From Cercis canadensis (lineage: Eukaryota > Streptophyta > Magnoliopsida > Fabales > Fabaceae), in the NCBI GenBank assembly GCA_003255065.1, contig QAOA01000253.1, positions 117,812 to 181,811 of the forward strand: a DNA stretch of 64,000 nt. Reading direction: 5' to 3'. The first letter of the stretch is position 1, and the number at the start of each line of letters is the position of its first letter. The translations under genes were made by a program, and so were the position numbers. Below the pieces are notes generated by a model. It was given only the letters and a program-made list of their open reading frames with translations. It ran no database searches and was not told where the DNA came from. Below, in pieces: positions 62,896 through 64,000 of this stretch.

Positions 62896-63298
62896 TTTAA
62901 TGGTCTTCTGTAAGTTTTACCCCGAGTGCTTTCTTATAATTCTTTTCTTTGCTTTTTCATCAAAATACCCAGTTGGAGATAACAGAAGATGGCCTTTCAA
63001 TATTTATGGAGTGAAATGAGCTCCTACAGGAAGAGGAAGGTGCCATCAACATTAGGGCAGCTTAAGAATCGATTCTTATATAAATTTGTTCATTTGTTTG
63101 TTTATTACTATTAATAAACATTATTACAAAATTGTTACATATAACCGAGGAACATTAAGCCATGAAATCTAAAAGCAATCCAACCATTCACTTGATCAAA
63201 TATTGAGTACTCACAAAGGGAAGCAAGTGAGAAACCCGAGTCATATCCCGTTCATTGTGTAAGCTAACTATTTAAACGGAATAAGGAACACAATCTCT
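62896..63298. other. Short intergenic stretch and probable 3' UTR of the partial minus-strand gene
   Basis: No coding signal is seen between the tRNA and the putative last exon at 63299. The AT-rich half (63060-63300) may be its 3' UTR. Confidence 0.4.
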
Positions 63299-63381
63299 TC
63301 AAATGTCAGGCATGCCCTTTCCTGTTTTAGAGTCATAAGTCTTCTCCAAGACAAGATCCATAGGAGTATCTTTGGGACCAG
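63299..63381 (-). CDS. Probable last exon of a gene extending beyond the window
   Basis: On the minus strand an acceptor (TTTTGCAG) is followed by a frame reading GPKDTPMDLVLEKTYDSK, then TGKGMPDI and TGA at 63301-63299. It uses one base from an upstream exon that must lie further right. The residue mix and the sharp acceptor look like a genuine final exon. I do not recognise the family, and I could not place an upstream exon with confidence in the remaining 620 bases. Confidence 0.35.
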
Positions 63382-64000
63382 CTGCAAAATGAATAAATGA
63401 GGTTAGAAACTCATCGGGATAAATGGAAATCTTTGGGGAGTATTTAAATGCATATTCGTGAATCAACAAGGCATAGTGTTTCCACTGAATTCCATATATT
63501 CATTCAATTTTGTATATTTACTCCTACTGACGGGTCAATTTTGTATAATGTTAGTTGAATCTAGCTTCTGATTCTTATATGATTGAATATTACAGAACAC
63601 TTAGATCCGTCATCGAAGTCACTCTGTTCAATGCATTAGACAATACACATGTAGCATACTCTAATCGTGTTTCTGAATTGCATACATACACATGAATCTG
63701 AGTCTGAACTTCATCATGATTTTCATTAATATAGGAAAAAACAGCAACCAATACACATATCAGAACCAGGTTTTCAGGACTACAGAAGGCACTACATCTA
63801 CAATAAAATTTAGGCCTCGGATAGCTACGGTTTATAAACACCCCCCCCCCCCCCCCNCCCCCCCCCCCTCTTTTTCCTTCTCTCCATCCTTCCATATGCA
63901 TTGTGTATGTATATCACAATAATTGCATAATTCACCAATAGATATCTACTGTGTCAGACAAATGGAGTGGGTTAGCAATTTAAAGCCTCCAACTTCAATA
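63382..64000. other. Unassigned right edge, probably intron of the partial gene
   Basis: No convincing coding exon is seen. A C-run with one N (63841-63868, N at 63857) is a homopolymer break. Confidence 0.35.

Overview
This is 64 kb of AT-rich nuclear DNA from a flowering plant, very likely a eudicot tree (a rosid, perhaps Sapindales; the species cannot be fixed from sequence alone). The evidence is plant-only gene families (FLZ zinc finger, vicilin, Raf-like kinase, type I 5PTase), many short exons with GT-AG introns and T-rich tracts, plant-type MITE/hAT/MULE remnants, and degenerate TTTAGGG repeats.

Layout, left to right. 1-5 kb: intergenic DNA with a non-autonomous Mutator-like element (2321-3144). 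5.1-12.2 kb (+): complete 16-exon gene for the biotin-carrying alpha subunit of mitochondrial methylcrotonyl-CoA carboxylase (MCCA). 15.1-17.4 kb (+): six-exon Raf-like protein kinase with a likely short deletion in the C-lobe. 19.1-23.0 kb (+): seven-exon homocysteine S-methyltransferase. 24.6-27.3 kb (-): small charged protein of unknown function. 28.3-35.4 kb: transposon-rich block with MITE copies, a palindrome-bearing repeat and a 2.9-kb hAT-type element (30685-33592, perfect 8-bp target duplication) nested in a larger hAT-like element. 36.3-38.6 kb (+): six-exon BUD32/TP53RK kinase of the KEOPS complex. 45.7-48.7 kb (+): ten-exon type I inositol polyphosphate 5-phosphatase with one GC-AG intron. 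48.7-57 kb: gene-poor, with a foldback element. 57.4-58.7 kb (-): two-exon FLZ zinc-finger gene whose frame is split by an intron and hidden from simple ORF scans. 60.4-62.4 kb (-): five-exon vicilin-like 7S seed storage protein with an RY motif in its promoter. 62.8 kb: tRNA-Lys(UUU). 63.3 kb (-): probable last exon of a gene running off the window.

The genes are independent housekeeping or developmental loci and form no operon-like system. MCCA acts in leucine breakdown in mitochondria, HMT in methionine recycling, BUD32 in tRNA t6A modification, the 5PTase in phosphoinositide signalling, FLZ probably as a SnRK1 adaptor, and vicilin as an embryo nitrogen reserve. I built exon models by hand from splice sites and reading-frame continuity; all eight multi-exon models close in frame. 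I found no wholly new system. The more unusual items are the kinase deletion, a possible exitron in BUD32, the compact FLZ gene, the nested hAT elements, and a recurrent AAACG-N4-CGTTT-type palindrome in several different repeats. Most single Ns are homopolymer breaks or sit between near-identical repeats that look like unmerged contig ends.
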